From Amanita rubescens (lineage: Eukaryota > Basidiomycota > Agaricomycetes > Agaricales > Amanitaceae), in NCBI GenBank assembly GCA_015039365.1, contig WION01000077.1, forward strand, positions 124,001 to 188,000: a stretch of DNA of 64,000 bases, written 5' to 3'. Below are positions 1 through 11,215 of the stretch, piece by piece. Each line of letters begins with the position of its first letter. Within the stretch, counting starts at the first letter, position 1. Below the pieces are notes generated by a model. That model saw only the letters and a program-made list of their open reading frames with translations. It was not told the origin of the DNA and searched no databases. The position numbers and the translations under genes were made by a program.

Positions 1-37
1 TGCGCGCTCCACCGCATTACTTGCGCGGTTAAGCACA

Positions 38-2095
38 TTCTACGATAAGTTAGCGTTTGGCTGAATCGCGGAAATTATTCTTTTGCCATTTTGGCTAGCT
101 CCTCCCTCATCATCGTCTTTCTCCGAGGTCCGTCCCTCCAACGTTGCCTGCTGCTGCCACATGCTATAATACAAACCACCCAGTTGGAGGAGCTCCTCAT
201 GGGTGCCTTGTTCGACGACTTGTCCTTCTTTGAGAACAATGATAAGGTCTATTACGCAATGAGGAAAGTACGCGAAAAAAAACAAAAAGAACGTACCAGC
301 TTCCACCACCGTCCGCAAACGATGAGCGATAAATATGCTCGTGCGTGCCTTGTCCAATAACACGGTGTTGATGTTCTTCATCAGCTCCGACTCGGTTTGA
401 GCATCTAACGCCGACGTCTGTATTGAGAAAAGAAAGAAAAAAAAGTTTTTTTTTTCTTATCGTGAGCATATGATGATCTGTCAAGAACGAGGAACAAGAA
501 CAAGAGCAAGAACAATGATATTTGCCGCTTCATCAAAGAATAGAATGGGAGGGTCCTCCTCAAGGACCCTTGCTATCGCCAAACGTTGTTTTTCCCCACC
601 GCTAATCATCAGGCCTCTTTCCCCAACTTGAGTTTTGTACCCTTCCGGAAGCCTCGTGACCGTCTCGTGTACATTCGCCTTTTGTGCTGCCTCGATTACG
701 TCCTGTTCGGTTGCGTCCATTCGCCCATAACGGATGTTATACATGATATCCGCGTGGAAGAGAGGTGTGTCCTGCGGGACGACGCCGATATTTTGTCGTA
801 GACTCACGAGCTGGACATTGTTTACGTTTTGATCATCTACGGCGATTGTACCGGACGAAGGCTCGTAGAACCGGAAAAGAAGACGGAAGATGGTGGATTT
901 TCCACATCGTGAAGGACCAACGATGGCAGTCTTCTTTCCCGCTGGCGCGGTAAACATCAGGTCTCGGAAAATAGGACGTGAAGGGTGATAAGCAAAGTTG
1001 ACATCTTGAAGGAGATTTCACCACCTTTGGTGAGCTGCCCGCGTTGGGCTTGTCCTATGTCAATTAAAGGAAGAACGTTTTCGTTGATTGTTCTCTCACC
1101 TTTGGCGCAGGATTTTCCTCTACAAGCTTATACAGAACCTCCATGTCAAGTAAATTCTGCCTCATTTCCCGGTATATCGTACCCAAGAAGTTTAATGGAA
1201 GTGAGAGCTGAAACGGGAGTTGGTTCACCATGACCAGGTCGCCAATCGTCATTGTACCTAACGAAACATCATGAGCAAGCGTAAAAATGGTGATAGCAGA
1301 TTCATTAACCGTTGACGATCCCTTGGGCAGCCAAAAACATGCGGCGGTCAGCCCGCTCGAGAAAATGACGTTTTGTCCCGAGCTCAAGTAGGACAGTGAT
1401 GTGGTGACCTTGACAGATGCCTTTTCATACGCCGCGAGATGCTTATCGTATTGAGCAATCTCGTACTTTTCGTTGTTGAAGTGCTAAATCAAAAGATCGT
1501 TAATGGCTTTCGCAGAACGAGGGAATCTCTAACTTTGACGGCCTTGAAGTTGACTAATGAATCGACGGCGAGGCTCGCGGGGGAAACGAGTTCTGAATAA
1601 ACAGGCGTTAATGTATGCGCATATAAAACTGTAACCGTGACCCGTAGTCTTTACTGTAAACCATGTATATGTGGCCATAGCTAGTCGAGTATCAGGCTCC
1701 CGGCGAGCACCCATACCGTCGACCGCGCCGCCATATCCACGTTTAACGAATTCACGACCTCTTTGAACAATAACGGGAGTTGGACATTCAGAAGCTAACC
1801 TTCCCAAGGGATATGACTATCTTTGTTTCCAGTCTCCTCTTGTCCATATGTTCTCGAGCAAGCGCTTGATGATGGCCCAGTCACTCTTGCATTCCTGAGA
1901 AAGGGCATGTTTATAAACGATGCTGGTGGTAGTGGAGGTGTATTTGCCAAGAAAGCATTATGTAAAGTATCTTTGAAATTGGTGCTGAACAAGACATGGC
2001 CTTGTGAACAAGTTGAAAGAGCGGTGAGTCGATGGCGACTTGGAAGAGTGGGCGCGCCATCCCAGATGGGGGCACAGAACGAAAGACCCTCGTTT
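38..2095 (-). pseudogene. ATM1: Broken second copy of mitochondrial ABC transporter ATM1
   Basis: Reading leftwards, this stretch matches the intact ATM1 gene at 11216-13904 along most of its length, including exon order, the signature SGGEKQR and the last exon up to the stop. It cannot make a transporter. About 430 bp coding for membrane helices is missing near 1683 (the N-terminal half joins directly to the ALAMATYT region). Near 1015-1035 it has lost 7 nt and then 1 nt relative to the good copy, shifting the frame just before the nucleotide-binding domain. Walker A reads GPSRCGKST instead of GPSGCGKST. The GC-type donor of the penultimate intron has changed from GCAAGT to GCAAAT (520-525). 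An internal 19-bp palindromic block at 551-569 is inverted relative to the other copy. Similarity ends just past the stop codon on one side and about 10 bp upstream of the start codon on the other. A duplicated pseudogene is the firm reading. Confidence 0.9.
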
Positions 2096-2231
2096 CTACC
2101 ATTCCTATTACTAACCAAAACCAACGACAGGGAACTTATGGCATCATTCAAATATTCAACAATCGCAAGTCTAATTGTAACATACATAGCACAGTATGAT
2201 CATGGTTGTGGGTAAAACGCTGGATCAAGTT

Positions 2232-4170
2232 TCAAGCTTCAAGTCCAAACGAGTGAGACGTATAAACAGAGGCTCCGAGTCCGACGGCCCATGAGATCGC
2301 CCAAAAAACTGAACCCGAAATCCAGATGGATAGAGTATCCGTATCCACTTCCATCTCCTTCGAGTCCTCCTCGACCACTTCTCTAAGATTCACCTTGCTC
2401 AGCGGCAGAATCTGAAACTGCACGCTGGGGCTCTGCGTCCCCAGTCCTCCCATGCCCGCTGTCATATATCCACCCGGGGTCAACGAATACGCAGTCAACA
2501 TCCCAGACAACGCGGGGGACGGTAATTCAGAGGAATAATCGGCCCAGTGTTCATCCTCCACACAGGTTCCATTGGATAAACTCAAGCTGCTCCTCCGGTG
2601 GTGCCGGAACTTGTGAGGCAGCTCAGCCCCCTCTTCCGGCGCCGGCTCTTCCGCAGATTCATTTCTCTGAATTCCAACCGTACGTAGGCGGTTGTCACCG
2701 TCAGCGTCAAATAATATCAGTAAGGATAAACCAACACATACGCAGCAGCCCTGTCCAAGCTATCTTTAACTCCTCGTCGTCATATCCAAACTCTCCATGG
2801 CTAAAGTCACGATTCTCTGCGCAGCCAGCACGGCAGCTCCCGCAGAAACAACAGGTTCTGCTGACGACCCATTTCCAACCATATCACTGGCGCTAGTCTG
2901 CTGGTCTGTGAGATCTTGTCACTCTAGGTGAAGAGGGAGAAGGCGCCCGATGTGACGCCTTTGAACCGCTGCCGCCAACCGTAGTAGCCCATCTCTGGGG
3001 AAAGTTTTAACGTAAAACCGCGCGCTCGCGTACCCGCCGGCTCAGGTAACGCTCCTGCTGCATACTAGCTCACAACATCGACAACCTGCCGAGTAGTCTG
3101 AACAAAATCACGTCGAACGTCAGTCAACGTTCGCATATGTGCCTGTGACACAGGCACCGCGCAAAGAACCTTGGATCCGTGCGCCGCGACGACGTCGAGG
3201 CAGGAGGTAACGGTTGCGGACCTGCAATGAAATCGCGAAGGATCCGAATTTGTGCGTCGATTTGCGCCGTTGCTTACTACAAAAAAAAGTCAATGAAAGC
3301 ACAATATAATAAGGCAATCGACGCACCTGTAAGCAGTGTAAACAATATTCTAGTCGTTTCAAGTTTTCGTCGCTAAGGGCTGCGCTTCCTCTCGCTTCCG
3401 ATATAATGGCTAGCAATCGACTGCATTGCGTAATCTGCCGTTCCGAATTTTTGTTCTCCAGTTGCGCTTCGTTTTCGTGCGCAGCTGCTTTTCCATCTGC
3501 TTGATCTTCACCGACTTGCGTAAGAGTTGACGAGTGTGAATCAGAGGGCGCAGATTTAGAGCTGGATGCCGCATATTAAGATGATCTCTGTGTTTCATCT
3601 GCCATCTCGGTAGATGGCGGCATACCACTTGTTTCACCAGCGGACGCGCGAAGGTATCTGTCAAACTAAAGTATCGATTAGCGGGGTCACAAAAAGAGGT
3701 ACAGTGCACACTCGATCCAATTGTCTACAAGCAAATTCATCGATTTAAATTGACACTGACGAGTAGACAATCGGTAAGAGGCCGGGGTGTGGTGTGAGCG
3801 CTTGGCCGTCTCGGAGCCGTACTAAGGTTCCAGAATGATAAGCTAAGTTTGAGCATATTGGGCGGAGGTTACCTTGACCATGCGAGACGAAGCTCTGCCT
3901 TGTTCGCAAGTCCGCATGACGGAATTGACAAGTGGAAGATGCAACACTCTTGTAACGAGGCTTGGAGACAAAGTGGTTGGGGATGATGAGCGTTGAGCGG
4001 CCGGCGAAGAAGAGAGGCGTCAAAGGAGCAAAAGGATAATTAGAGGGCACACAGGTAGCGTTGCGCATGTCTCCGAGAGAGCTAACGGCGGTGCGTATGC
4101 TTTCAACGTCATTCTCATCGGCGGTGGCAGAAAGGAATGTTTTTTGTCGTCATGAGGCAGAAAGGCCAGC
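2232..4170 (-). pseudogene. OPI1: Decayed OPI1-type transcriptional repressor of phospholipid synthesis
   Basis: Conserved Opi1 segments appear in the right order on the minus strand but in changing frames: an N-terminal DVESIRTAVSSLGDMRN (about 4060-4120), VLHLPLVNS (about 3935), DEFACRQLDR (about 3715-3745), a helical block with LKRLEYCLHCLQ (about 3345-3380), then DVRRDFVQTTRQVVDVVS, YAAGALPEPA and AAVLAAQRIVTLAMESLDM (about 2795-3120), ending in a hydrophobic C-terminus (2232-2330). In yeast Opi1 these correspond to the LPEPAR and LAKESLEM regions; Opi1 is held at the ER and represses INO1. Here a TAG replaces the residue before YAAGALPEPA (about 3067), at least two further frameshifts follow, and the region after LDM is scrambled. 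The family assignment rests on motif memory, not a search. It lies directly upstream of the dead ATM1 copy. Confidence 0.68.
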
Positions 4171-4268
4171 TCACGCAAAACGAGCATTGCACAAATATAT
4201 CCAAATTCGCGGCAAGCATAATACACAAAACTCACTATAGTACATCGACGACAAGTTGTAAAATGCGA

Positions 4269-5750
4269 CTATATATGCCGGGCCAACGCCGTTGCGACGT
4301 CCTTTATCGTCGAACGTTTAGAAGGAATGGGCTCCCAACATCTCTGAATGAGATGCCATGTATCGTCTTCCATTCTTGGACTTTCTAATCGATCCGGGCG
4401 CTTTCCTTTTGCGACAAGATGGAAAATTTGAATCTCGTTTTTTCCATGGAAAGGAGTGGAACCAAAGAATGTCTGTACAGGTCCCCAGTGGATCAATGCA
4501 TCAATCAAGTGAATATCCATAGTACGCACTGCATAATAAAGGCAACCGAAAGCGTAAATATCTGTTTCCATTGTTTTGCATCTTTTCTCCCATGCAGCCT
4601 GATCTCCCTGGGCTACATCACAGTCGAACAGACCACACGTTGTGCACATGCCAAAGAGCTCAGGCGCAACGGAATTTATAGCAAATGCTGTTGTAGATCG
4701 TGTAACAGTGGCTTCGAAATGTCGAGTCGATCCAAAATCAGTGATTTGGCAACGGAATTCAGAATTGAGGAGGACATTGCGCTGGCAAATAATGTGATAA
4801 AGTGATTTGGGAGGTACGATATTGGATGCCTTACTCCGTGCAAGTCACCGTGAACAATTCCTTCCGAGTGAAGATACTTCACACCCTCTGCTACCTCTAG
4901 CATCTAGACTGATATTAGCGGATTCATCATCAAAGCACAGGAGCCTTACCAGTCTGTGAATCGCATCAATCTTGTTTGGCCCCTGCTTCTTTCTCCATTC
5001 AGTCAATGTCCCATTAGCCATGAATGGTGATACGAGAAAGCGCTGTGATCTCTCCTCAAATATCCCTAAGAGAGGAATGATAAAATGGTGTGAGAGTGAT
5101 CTCCATGCTAGAGCTTCCCGACAAAAGTCTTTGCTAAGTGAGTCCTTGTCAAACAAGTCAGTGTTGTTAAAGGAAAAAACTTAGAAAAGCACTAACATTG
5201 GTATGTCCCTTGTCCACCACTTTCAGTGCTACTGGCAATCTTTTGTATACACCCCTGAAAACACGCCCAAAGCCCCCCATAGCAATCCCAGTTGATGCAT
5301 CAATTTTGACATCCATCAGAAAAAGAGATTTTGGTATGATAGTTTGGCATCTTGGATACCAGTTCAAACATGAGCCTCCTAGCCTTTTGATTTGCACTCC
5401 GAATGTGTAACTTTGATAGTTCATCATTGCGGAGTGCCTAAAGAGAAAGGATTACACAGAAGTTCAAAAAAAGTGTATACATACATGGAGAATAAATTCA
5501 AGCAATAACTCAATGTTTGAGGTGCTCATTTTGGATACAGTGGCTCCAGAATATTCAGATTGCAACAATTCACCCATAAGATTGAGGGTGAGTGTGTTAA
5601 CCATTGAATCAGCATGTGTTGTTTTGGTGGACTAGTCACGAGTGGTCATTAGATACATTAGTAACACTGATGCTTGAGAGGTACAGGCAATACTACTACT
5701 ACCTTATGGAGGGCTGCAAGCAATGCTTCCATGGTTGTGCCTTGCATCAT
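4269..5750 (-). CDS. TKL-type protein kinase, probable single-domain
   Basis: A multi-exon kinase. A helical N-terminus (ELLLEFIL, then KARRLMFKL) is shared with both halves of the double kinase at 41468. A glycine loop GGFGRVFRG and the lysine of VALKVV follow. The catalytic loop is HGDLHG then RN, the magnesium motif is DFG (ITDFGST), and the APE site reads VAPELFG. The C-lobe ends ALARHI and a TAG. The HGDL form of the HRD motif is usual in mushroom TKL-like kinases. The start at 5750 (two adjacent ATGs) is the best in-frame choice but is uncertain, because only about 50 bp separates it from the likely stop of the upstream GTPase. Near 5335-5350 one extra base shifts the frame between LVSKMPN and IIPKSLF, so the gene is either broken or carries a sequence error. 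Substrate unknown; an immune-like signalling role is inference from the family. Confidence 0.72.
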
Positions 5751-5802
5751 TTTTTGCCTCCTGATCCTGAGTCAAAGAAGTATTTACTGTGCCACAAATT
5801 GT

Positions 5803-8800
5803 TCATAAGTAGCATGTAAGTAGATAAAGGACATATGTACCATCAATGTCTGAAGTCACCTGCTTGTAAAGGAAATCAACAAAATGTTGATGACTAGAAT
5901 GCATAAGACTCTGAGATGTAATGTCAGTCTTCAGCTTCTCAACAAAGGCTTTTTGCTTGAATTGATCTAAAGCTTCCATGACTGATGGTAGAAATGGTTT
6001 ATTGATCCAAAATGATGACTTGGCAATAATAATAATTGCTTGAAGGTTTCAGCATGAATAGAGCAAATGAAATGGAATAATTTACAAACTAAAACTTGGC
6101 AAGCAGTAGGCTTATTGCAATAGCATCAGTTTCACATCACAACAGAAACAGAAACCATACATTGACTGCAAAGTCCTTTTGTTGACCTCCAAATATGGAG
6201 AGAAGTGCATGCTATTTATAAGAAAGAGCATATCCTTCAATGTACCATCAGACCTACACACTAGCATGCAAACTGAATGAAAATTAATGTGTCATTAGTC
6301 AGTTTCACTCACCTGAAAATCAAGGAATAATGTAAGTACATGAGCCCTGGGATTGGGTTGGAATCTTACAATCTATGGATGATAATAATATAAGGCAAAG
6401 GAATAGAAAAGGTGAGACTATATACTCACTTGCTGATATAGTACAAGGATGTAATGAGATGCCTTTCACATAATATAAATGTCACTCACTTTCTGGTTAT
6501 GGGGGAAACTTGATGATGTACTGCAACTGCTTCACAGAAATGTACAATGTGACTTACAAGTTGCTGTTGTTCATAGGAAAAGATAGGCTGAGATTACCTT
6601 TCTAAAAAATATGCAATGTCACTCACTTGCTGTTGGTCATAGTAAGAAAGGATGTGATGAGACTGCCTTTCACAAAAATATGAAATGTCACTCACTTGCT
6701 GTTGGTGATAGGAAAAGATAGGCTGAGATTGCCTTTCTCAAAAATATGCAATGTTACTCACTCGCTGTTAGTCATAAGATGAGACTGCCTTTCACAAAAA
6801 TATGAAATGTCACTCACAAGTTGAGGCTGTTGGTCATAGGAAAAGATTTGATGAGACTCCCTTTCAGAAAATGTGCAACTTTTCACTCACTCCCTGTTGG
6901 TCATATGAAAAGATGTGATGAGACTGTCTTTAACAGGATGTGAAATGTCTGTCACCCACCAACTGATGGTCATAGGATGCATAATGTTTAACAAGCTGTT
7001 GATCATATAAAGGATGTAATGACACTGCCTTTCACAAATGTGCAATGTCACTCACTTGCTGTTGGTCATGGGAAAAGATGTGACAAGGCTCCCTTTCAGA
7101 AAATGTACAATGTCACTCACTTCCTGTTGATCATAGGAAAAGATGTGACAAGGCTCCCTCAAAAAAAAAAAAAAGTACACTATCATTGGTCACTCACAAG
7201 CTGTTGGTTGTGGGAAAAGATGTAATGAGACTGCTGTTCATCAAATGTGCAATGTTGCTTACTTCCTGTTGGTCATAGGAAAAGATGTGATGAGACTGCC
7301 AGTTTCACCAAATGTGCAGTATCACTCACAAACTGTTGGTTATAGGAAAAATGTGATGAGACTGGAGTCTTCCACAAAACCTTCTATTTCGCTCACTTCC
7401 TGTTGGTCATAGCAAAAGATCATGTGCCAATGAGACTGCTGGGCCTTCCACAAACATCTTCAATGCCACTCACATCCTGTTAATCATAGGGAAAAAATAC
7501 ATCATACAATGTCCAAGTCACTCACATTCTTTTGGCCATGCCAGGCAACATATTGATAAGGTCAACTTTTGAACCACTAAAATGACATGCTGCTAACCTC
7601 CTATTTTTAAAGGAAAAGATGTGATTTCCAAGTCACTGGTTTTCACAAAACTTGGAATATCACTCACAATCTGTAGAACAACAGAAGATGTCAAATATTT
7701 AGCAGCAGAGTGGCCAGCATCACTCACTTCCTTTTAGAATGGAATTAGCATAATGAATGAAAGAAGACAATGCCACCAACTCTCTTTTGCCATAGTATTT
7801 CATATGATGAATTCACATCTCACAAAAGTATCACATACATCCTGTTTGTTTTGCAATAGCTTGTGAAAAGGTGAAAAAACAGAAGATATTTACTGTCTGT
7901 TGTTTTGGGACAAGATTGAATCTTTATAACTTCAGTCAGAAAGGAAACACCACTTACTTCCTGTTATTAATGCAATTAAACTTGTTGAGACCCTCTTTCA
8001 GATAACAGTATTTCACCAACTTTCTATTGTTCATTGAGTTATGTCTGATAAGCTACACAAACATCAATGTTGCTTACTTTCTTTAAACAAGTCAGATGTG
8101 GCATGAGCCAGTGTTGTATTACTCACTCCCTGTTCACATGAGACTGGATTGACAAGTCTGCTTACAATGATAGAGTAACTCACTTGCTGTTGGTCATATG
8201 ATGCACCATGGGATAATTTACCAAAATTTGAGTGATGTCCAAACTCACTTCCTGTAGATTATGTGGCAAGGCTGCAGATCATAAAAGGAAGCATTACTCA
8301 CAAACTGTTGTCATGAGACAATTTATCAGATCTAAGCTAGTTCAATGCCACTTACCCACTGATATCAATAACATCAGATCCTGCCACCAAGAATATGGTG
8401 CCAACTGACCTGTATTTCACTCAGTTGTTCATTGGCCATCTGAGGCATGGTGACTAATCTTGTTTTCATGTGGAGCAATGGAGTACTACTTACCTCCTGA
8501 TGAACTTTGTTTCACAGGTATTTATCATTCCATATGAAGGCCACCTACCTCTCTATCTGCCTATCATCATTTAAGTTTTCCTATGCTAATGTGTAGTTTG
8601 ACAAAAGTGCATACCCAGAAATGTGGAAATTTTGAAAAAACCATAATAATGACTTCATCCCATGGCCAATGTTTATATTTCAGAACATGTCTGAACAATG
8701 TCAATGTTAGTAAGGGACATTTTAAATGTGACCCTCACTTAAGTGCAGATTTAACACAAAGGTCAAGATTATTCATCTGTGTTGAAACAAACAGCTGGTA

Positions 8801-9923
8801 CATGCTGTCATCATCTATTGCATCAGCAGTTCGCTGAGTTAATTCAGCACAATTCTTCTCTGGTAAATCCATGTCTATGAAACAACATTACTCCCATTTT
8901 TCAGGAAGAAATCCTCATCATTCTCACCTTCCAATCGCACATATGCCTTGGGAGGATATTTGGCATTCAAAACTTTAGGAAGATAAACTTTCTGAAAAGC
9001 ACTTTCAGCAATTTCCCTGGCTCTCTCCCACTTATCTCCATCCATTGCATCAATCAAGTTGACAAATTGAGTGGCTATATGACCATCAAATTTAGTGAAT
9101 ATAACCACCAAAGGAGCTGTAAAAAAATATTCTTTAGTCAGTGCTAGATTTTGTGGAAAGTTGGCCAATGGAAAGGAGGTAACAATAGTTAAGGGTAAAC
9201 AATCTCTCCAAAGCCAACAAGTTACAAGATGAGATTAGGACTCACCTCTGCCTGTCCTATTGAAGAATTCAAGTTCTACAGGTAGAATGGGACGAGGGCT
9301 GTCCATGGGTATACAGTACCTAGAGGAAGCCAGGTCAACCAGTACTGTAAAGGGATAGTGCAAGATACCAAATTGCATGCAGCTGGTTTTTCAGCTCAGT
9401 TTCTGCAGACTTCCTTTCAATGAAATTCCAAGCAATCTCCAATTCCTCAGTTGAACCAGATTCAAAACCCTGGGTGTCATGGAAGATAAAGTTACTTCCA
9501 GGGTATGTAATTTGATGCTCAATATCATTCAGGCCTCTCTGTTATCATCAGAAGTGAATAGGTGCATCCATACATCATTATCTGACTCACCTCAATTGAT
9601 GGCATCAAATGAATCACAGAGTGTTCAAGCTGATTACCTGCAAGAGACTCAACAACCAAAGGAAAAAAAACTCAGACTCACTTACCATCCTTGTCATATA
9701 TGATGGGCTTTGTCCCATTTGCTACACCACAAACCTTCTGAAGGATGGTTGTCTTTCCTGCATTAGCCCTCCCAATGACAAGGATGCGAAAGTGTGGGCA
9801 TAGGTATCGTTCCCTGAGCATTTGAACATGTGTCTCATCTGTATCTGATTGTTCATCAGAGGCCACAAAGATAATGCAAAGATGTCATATTGGATTACTC
9901 AATGGAAATGCACTATCTGCCAT
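5803..9923 (-). CDS. Fungal large-G-domain GTPase with a chain of single-codon exons
   Basis: Eight ordinary exons fit exactly in phase: 9899-9923, 9686-9844, 9591-9637, 9369-9538, 9246-9319, 8928-9116, 8739-8874 and 8615-8690. They give a P-loop GRANAGKTT (G1), DTQG as the DxxG of G3, and TKFD as G4, then conserved family blocks LKNQLHAIWYCIPMD, LNAKYPPKAYVRL and a last exon ending KFPHFW. From 8560 to 6309 follows a run of about 36 tiny exons (separate entry), then exons at about 6161-6272 and 5859-6038 coding for a helical region (LKDMLFLINSMHF, FLPSVMEALDQF). The stop is probably the TGA at 5803-5805. Similar G-domain proteins are common and poorly characterised in mushrooms; their C-terminal part is helical. 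The GTPase half is firm. Continuity across the chain, and the exact 3' end, are inference. The gene is AT-richer than the housekeeping genes. Confidence 0.8.
6309..8560 (-). repeat. Array of ~36 micro-exons (32 of exactly 3 nt) separated by short introns
   Basis: On the minus strand the pattern AG-NNN-GT recurs every 50 to 78 bp. Exon positions include 8549-8560 (12 nt), 8494-8496, 8356-8358, 8302-8304, 8249-8251, 8184-8186, 8127-8129, 8078-8080, 8021-8023, 7958-7960, 7894-7896, 7839-7841, 7781-7783, 7728-7730, 7668-7670, 7598-7600, 7526-7528, 7474-7476, 7397-7399, 7330-7332, 7263-7265, 7198-7200, 7121-7123, 7056-7058, 6993-6995, 6960-6962, 6891-6893, 6818-6826 (9 nt), 6762-6764, 6696-6698, 6627-6629, 6558-6563 (6 nt), 6490-6492, 6430-6432, 6370-6372 and 6309-6312. 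The central triplet varies (TGG, TTT, GAA, CAA, ACA, AGA, CTT, CGA and others) while AG and GT stay fixed. The 41 codons contain no stop and are rich in Glu and Gln. Most intervals are 46 to 75 nt; those at 6963-6992 (30 nt) and 6273-6308 (36 nt) are too short for confidence. Units from 6460 to 7450 are very alike; those above 7450 share little beyond splice signals. Confidence 0.75.
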
Positions 9924-11215
9924 CACTAGCAATGGGGTGTTTGATGGGATGGTGCAGGGGTGATGCAGCTGAGCTTGGGGAGATGACAAGAAAGGGAATG
10001 GAGTAATGATAATGTGTTTGGCTTGAGAATCGAGTATGTGAAGCAAGAATGGTTTCAGAAAAATGGGTGCTAGATCAATAATGCTGAGCACGCCGTGATG
10101 CAACAATTCATGTGGCTGGACCTACTAGAGTATGTGAATCCGATCAGAGAGATCGATCGGACACTGGTGTCACGTGTGACAGAGTAATTTGAACGAAGAG
10201 TCGAGAGCGCGCAGGACGGATGTACCAGGAGCAAAGGGTGGGTTTGATCAAAAAGTTGAGAACGTGTGGTGTGGCACTATATATTCATCGGGTAGCAGTG
10301 ATAGCGACCCCTGAAACCGGTACTGGGTACCTTCTCCATTAGGTAACCTGAGCTTATTCGTCGCTGGGCAAAGGTTATATGTACCCTTGCATGGACATAT
10401 CCGGCCATCGCGCGATGCTTAAGAAGATGCTGTCATTCCTTTCCGTATGTGCAGCTGAGGCTGACCCACTTCCACGCTGCACAACGTCATCTATCACAAT
10501 CCTCACTAATCTCCCAAGCTGAGATTACATAGGTACGCGGCGATAGCAAACGAGAGTAGGGTCATCAGTCACCGTCACCAGCGTTCTCTGTCCTCCGTCA
10601 CCTCAGAAGTGCCCCATATCCTCCCCCGCCCTTGCCTCTCCATATTGACGGGCTCAGAGAAACAATCACCCCCCCATCGCAACTGCCCATTCATCTGTCC
10701 CACCGTGAGGAACGCTGGGGCCCCTGCTCGTACTACGTACAGACCCGAAGGTAGAACCACAGACCCTTATGGGTCCAGTGCTGTGACAGTAATTTGTGGC
10801 AAGGATTGGTAACAGTTAAATGTTGTGCTTGGTCAATGGTGGTGCGGGACGGGGCAATGTGAATGGCGCCGGGTTTGGTTAAGACTTTGAGATTGCCGTG
10901 ATGTGGCACGGAGTGATGGAGAGTTCATCGAGGCCTTCCAAGATCTTTCACCAGCAGCCATCCTTGGCTCTGGCTGAATTCATTGCTGCCTCAAATACTT
11001 TCGGGGAAACCTAACCTGGTCTTCCCCTGCAGGCTTTTGCCATGCCCGTTCTATTTCCCTTCTAGTAGTGCTCCAGTCGCTCTTTGCCACTACTCGATCC
11101 TTATTTACCCGTCCTGATACCTGCCCACATTCCCGTAGAGTAGTCATTAGTCACTACTCAACCAAATGTATCTTAGGTATGCGATGCGGTATTCAGCGTG
11201 GAGGTTAAAAGCATT
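9924..11215. other. Intergenic, no supported gene
   Basis: This stretch lies between the 5' end of the GTPase gene and the 3' end of the intact ATM1 gene. I see no conserved protein, RNA gene or clear repeat. Short open frames at 10575-10812 on both strands have no recognisable motif and no splice context. From about 11213 the sequence becomes the shared 3' end of the two ATM1 copies. Confidence 0.6.

Noticed and set aside
5803..5860. Fusion of the GTPase and the downstream kinase into one protein
   Set aside because: No GT donor and AG acceptor pair gives a matching phase between FVDFLYKQ and the MMQGTTMEAL frame; separate genes fit better.
6460..8500. Plain minisatellite with no coding role
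   Set aside because: Kept as the main alternative, but the constant AG/GT with a variable triplet, intron-like spacing and phase fit at both ends favour exons; not proven.
8870..8890. A 17-nt intron in the GTPase (GTAATG...ATAG)
   Set aside because: Far too short; the 53-nt intron that starts further upstream explains the frame.
8875..9168. A continuous exon through EGENDEDFFLKNGSNVVS in the GTPase
   Set aside because: The segment after YVRLE begins GTGAG and ends ATAG; removing 53 nt joins it in phase to MDLPEKNCAEL, which fits the family.
10575..10812. Overlapping frames on both strands between the GTPase and ATM1
   Set aside because: Short, unsupported and mutually exclusive.
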